From assembly GCA_913041805.1 (NCBI GenBank), contig CAJWIZ010000019.1, forward strand, positions 1-8,928: a stretch of DNA of 8,928 bases. The letters are read 5' to 3'. This document shows, one piece after another, positions 6,649 to 8,928 of this stretch (its first letter is position 1; the number at the start of each line of letters is the position of its first letter). Origin of the DNA: an uncultured Prochlorococcus sp. Lineage in GTDB: Bacteria; Cyanobacteriota; Cyanobacteriia; PCC-6307; Cyanobiaceae. A program made the position numbers and the translations under genes. Under the pieces are notes generated by a model. That model saw nothing but the letters and a program-made list of their open reading frames with translations, searched no databases and was not told the origin of the DNA.

Positions 6649-7107
6649 TTATTCCACCAACGAAAACATCAAGTCCCCTGAGCAAACCAACTGACTGTCA
6701 ACTGTTGCTCTTGCACTAACCTTCCCAAATCTCTGTCTTTTAAGGCTAAGCAACTCACAAGTAATGAACAGTTGATCTCCTGGGACAACAGGTCGACGAA
6801 AACGAACTCCATCAATTCCAGCAAAAACAAACAAACCCTTTGGCAAATCTGGCATTTGGGTAACGATAAGACCACCCACTTGTGCCATTGCCTCAACTAT
6901 CAACACTCCTGGCATTAAAGGTCTATCAGGAAAATGACCTTGAAATTGAGGTTCATTAAGAGTCACGTTCTTAATGGCAACAGCTCTTTTCCCCGGATCA
7001 TGTTCAATAACACGATCTACCAAGGCAAAAGGGTAACGATGGGGCAGTAGACCCATTATTTGCTCACTGTTTAACACAACAGAGTTTGGAGGCGAAGATT
7101 CAGTCAC
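6649..7107 (-). CDS. fabZ: 3-hydroxyacyl-[acyl-carrier-protein] dehydratase FabZ (GTG start)
   Basis: Removes water from 3-hydroxyacyl-ACP to give trans-2-enoyl-ACP in fatty acid elongation; cytoplasmic hotdog-fold enzyme. It uses the same class of 3-hydroxyacyl-ACP as LpxA, which explains its place between lpxC and lpxA. The 152 residues match the family. [14 protein letters not shown] is at 20-33, and [21 protein letters not shown] spans 56-76 with catalytic His58 and Glu72. The start codon is GTG at 7107-7105: the frame has a stop just upstream (7122-7120, the same TGA that ends lpxC), so no earlier start exists, and the next Met (18) would lie right at the conserved block. A weak GAGG lies 11 bases or so upstream, overlapping the lpxC stop region. 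The gene begins 12 bases after lpxC. Confidence 0.97.
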   Translation of the reverse strand: MTESSPPNSVVLNSEQIMGLLPHRYPFALVDRVIEHDPGKRAVAIKNVTLNEPQFQGHFPDRPLMPGVLIVEAMAQVGGLIVTQMPDLPKGLFVFAGIDGVRFRRPVVPGDQLFITCELLSLKRQRFGKVSARATVDSQLVCSGDLMFSLVE

Positions 7108-7119
7108 AAGTGAAGTACC

Positions 7120-7968
7120 TCATTGACATGATGATTTAAGGAGAGCAGCTGCTAAATCATTATGAAGTCCATGTGACCCTCTATAAACCAGTACTTGAGC
7201 TTTAGGGAACCCTACTAGTGCTAAATCTCCGATCAAGTCCAAAAGCTTATGGCGTACTGGCTCATTTTCAAATCTCAGTGGAGGGTTAATCCAATGGTCC
7301 GAATCACAAACCAAAGCATTGTCAAGAGTTCCACCTCTTATCAAACCTAACTTTTTCAGATTTTCTATTTGATCTACAAAGCCAAAAGTCCTTGCTGGAG
7401 CTATTTCCTGCACAAAAAGGGTTGGAGTTAGTTCAATATTGAACATTTGTCGACCTATAGCTGCATAGGGGAAATCAACCATTCCTACCAAAGAAAAAGT
7501 TTCAGCAGGTGTAGCAGTAATAACACTATTACCTCGATTGAAAACTAATGGTTCTTTAACTACTGGTGGCACTAAACGAGCATTAGGGGCAGAAGAAATA
7601 CCCGCCTCTAAAATTGCTTCAACCCACCCAAGAGCAGAACCATCTAAAAGAGGAATCTCATGGCCAGAGACCTCAAGATGTACATGAGTCAAACCGCATC
7701 CAGCCAAAGCCGCCAAAAGATGCTCTACCGTTGATAGCTTGCGAGTCCCCAATTCAAGAGTTGTACAAAGTTGAGTGTCTCTTGATTGTTCTGGGCTAAG
7801 TCTTATGAGTTCCTTAGCATTATCACTCCAGGAGAGATAAAAGCCAGGTTGATCAGAAGGTAAAAGTCTTACTGTTGATTCCAGTCCACTATGCAGGCCA
7901 ATGCCTGACCTCTGAATTGTGCTAGCGAGAGTCCAAGCACCTCCATAATCATTAGGCAATAAGGTCAC
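7120..7968 (-). CDS. lpxC: UDP-3-O-acyl-N-acetylglucosamine deacetylase (GTG start)
   Basis: Zinc hydrolase of the committed step in lipid A synthesis: removes acetate from UDP-3-O-acyl-GlcNAc, the product of LpxA. With the start chosen here it has 282 residues. WTLASTIQRSGIGLHSG near the N-terminus is the family's opening block. Glu82-His83 in STVEHLLAAL, and His240 and Asp244 in VRHKLLDLIGD, correspond to the E. coli catalytic Glu78 and zinc ligands His79, His238 and Asp242. His266 in GSHGLHND matches the catalytic His265. The proposed start is GTG at 7968-7966, which shares one base with the bamA stop (TAGTG). The frame runs on to a TTG at 8004, but that would overlap bamA by 37 bases and add residues foreign to the family. 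The tight junction suggests translational coupling to bamA. Confidence 0.96.
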   Translation of the reverse strand: MTLLPNDYGGAWTLASTIQRSGIGLHSGLESTVRLLPSDQPGFYLSWSDNAKELIRLSPEQSRDTQLCTTLELGTRKLSTVEHLLAALAGCGLTHVHLEVSGHEIPLLDGSALGWVEAILEAGISSAPNARLVPPVVKEPLVFNRGNSVITATPAETFSLVGMVDFPYAAIGRQMFNIELTPTLFVQEIAPARTFGFVDQIENLKKLGLIRGGTLDNALVCDSDHWINPPLRFENEPVRHKLLDLIGDLALVGFPKAQVLVYRGSHGLHNDLAAALLKSSCQ

Positions 7969-8928
7969 TAGAACTTCCAACCAACTCCAAGATTGAACCG
8001 CCAATCTCCAGCAAAATCTCTTTTAGCACCTTCTAGGCGAAGAGGCCCAACAGGAGTATTGACAATCAATCCTGCCCCCGGAGAAAAACCAGAACCATTT
8101 TTACCTAAAAGTTTTCCAGGCTTACCAGGAACATTTGATTGTGAACCAAAAGCGGAGGCACCATCAATAAAAAATGCTGCTGAAATTAATCTCCAAACTG
8201 GAAATCTATATTCAATAGAAGCTTCGCCATAATTCCGCCCTACTGCAAGATCACAATTGTTCCAGCCTCTTACAGAACTAGAGCCACCCAAACAGAAGGC
8301 TTCATAAGGGGGCAAGTCTCCAACAATCGTGCCAGCTTTCACTTGAACACCAACTGCTTGGGAACAATTGAGTTGCTCACCTGATTTAGGGCGACAACCT
8401 TTAAAAAGCTTGATCCAATTAACAGGAAAGAAGCGCGAATAGCTTGTCCTCGCACGATTAAAAGTTGGGGAGTATTGACCAATTGATAGATATTGCTCTG
8501 TACCAAGACTTAAAAAGTCTCCTGAAGTAGGGTTTCGAGAATCATTAAGAGTGTTATATGTAGCAGCTGTTCTTAAACTAAAAAGATCATTTTCTGAGGC
8601 ACACTTATATGCAACACAAATCACTTCATTATTTGGGACCTGACTATTGGAATAGTTATCAATTAAAACTCCATAAGGCCTACTATTTCCTGCATAATCA
8701 ATTGCCTTAACTTTTTGAGCATTCATTCCCACAAGAAGTCTCCATGGAACGCTCTTATAAGGATCTCCACCATTTAATGGTCTCGCAAATGAAAATCCAC
8801 CACCTACTCTTTGTAAAACAATAGAGTCACCCTCATAGTCAAACCAACTTCGGGTTGAGCCTGTTGAATCACTTTTGGCTTCATTTACTGAATCAAATGG
8901 CCCACCATCTGCAGCTTTTGAAATTTCA
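7968..8928 (-). CDS. bamA: Outer membrane assembly protein BamA/Omp85, C-terminal part
   Basis: Inserts beta-barrel proteins into the outer membrane; the cyanobacterial relatives are the lineage behind chloroplast Toc75. The minus frame is open to the window edge, giving 319 residues of the C-terminal beta barrel; the POTRA domains and start lie beyond 8928. Support: the Omp85 loop-6 motif VRGW (8273-8262) in the context SSSVRGWNNCD, the following strand GEASIEYRFPVW, the GAGLIVNTPVGPLRLE strand, and a C-terminal beta-signal ending FNLGVGWKF with the terminal Phe typical of outer-membrane barrels. Alternating polar/hydrophobic strands fill the remainder. The stretch encoded by about 8730-8927 is barrel-like too (FSFARPLNGGDPYKSVPWRL). 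The stop TAG is followed directly by an in-frame TGA and overlaps the GTG of lpxC. In E. coli bamA also precedes lipid A genes, which supports the identity. Another Omp85 subfamily cannot be excluded without the N-terminus. Confidence 0.93.
   Translation of the reverse strand, partial: EISKAADGGPFDSVNEAKSDSTGSTRSWFDYEGDSIVLQRVGGGFSFARPLNGGDPYKSVPWRLLVGMNAQKVKAIDYAGNSRPYGVLIDNYSNSQVPNNEVICVAYKCASENDLFSLRTAATYNTLNDSRNPTSGDFLSLGTEQYLSIGQYSPTFNRARTSYSRFFPVNWIKLFKGCRPKSGEQLNCSQAVGVQVKAGTIVGDLPPYEAFCLGGSSSVRGWNNCDLAVGRNYGEASIEYRFPVWRLISAAFFIDGASAFGSQSNVPGKPGKLLGKNGSGFSPGAGLIVNTPVGPLRLEGAKRDFAGDWRFNLGVGWKF

Noticed and set aside
6644..6685. Upstream extension of lpxA to a start at 6685 (14 more residues)
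   Set aside because: It overlaps fabZ by 37 bases and adds residues without family resemblance; the ATG at 6643 is five bases after the fabZ stop and gives a normal LpxA.
7969..8004. Upstream extension of lpxC to a TTG at 8004
   Set aside because: It overlaps the bamA C-terminal beta-signal by 37 bases and adds a Trp-rich segment not seen in LpxC; the GTG at 7968 fits the usual length.
1..8928. CRISPR array, insertion sequence, att site, tRNA or defence island
   Set aside because: No regularly spaced repeats, transposase, integrase, tRNA-like fold or terminal inverted repeats were seen; gene content is housekeeping throughout.

Overview
The window looks like chromosomal DNA of a marine picocyanobacterium, most likely a Prochlorococcus of moderate G+C (about 40% by eye) or a close Synechococcus relative. 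The reasons are the moderately AT-rich composition, the tight gene packing, a DUF1825 protein of cyanobacterial type, the cyanobacterial-style order of outer-membrane genes (bamA directly followed by lpxC, fabZ, lpxA, lpxB), and small proteins typical of picocyanobacteria. This assignment is by recognition, not by database search. No mobile element, CRISPR array, rRNA or tRNA is visible, and no stretch over 300 bases lacks a gene.

Region 1-1213 (minus strand) holds a DUF1825 gene followed by tyrS, whose 3' end lies outside the window. Region 1214-1406 is a divergent intergenic region with a hairpin and AT-rich promoter-like sequence. Region 1407-3522 (plus strand) holds a small stand-alone GIY-YIG nuclease-like gene and, 37 bases on, pepA (M17 leucyl aminopeptidase).

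Region 3523-3638 separates convergent genes and holds a weak minus-strand terminator. A 70-residue hypothetical gene with a strong Shine-Dalgarno sequence occupies 3639-3851 on the minus strand.

Region 3982-8928 (minus strand) is one tight operon, read bamA (C-terminal part only) > lpxC > fabZ > lpxA > lpxB > msrA. The gaps run from a 4-base overlap to 12 bases. It joins outer-membrane protein insertion (BamA/Omp85), the early lipid A pathway (LpxA acylation, LpxC deacetylation, LpxB disaccharide formation) and FabZ, which works on the 3-hydroxyacyl-ACP pool that also feeds LpxA. A probably exported methionine sulfoxide reductase closes it, a plausible repair enzyme for envelope proteins.

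Most of the window is conserved housekeeping content. The least explained items are the GIY-YIG protein, which carries three QxxLF motifs resembling sliding-clamp-binding peptides, the signal-bearing MsrA at the end of the lipid A operon, and the 70-residue orphan. I see no clear evidence of a new multi-gene system.
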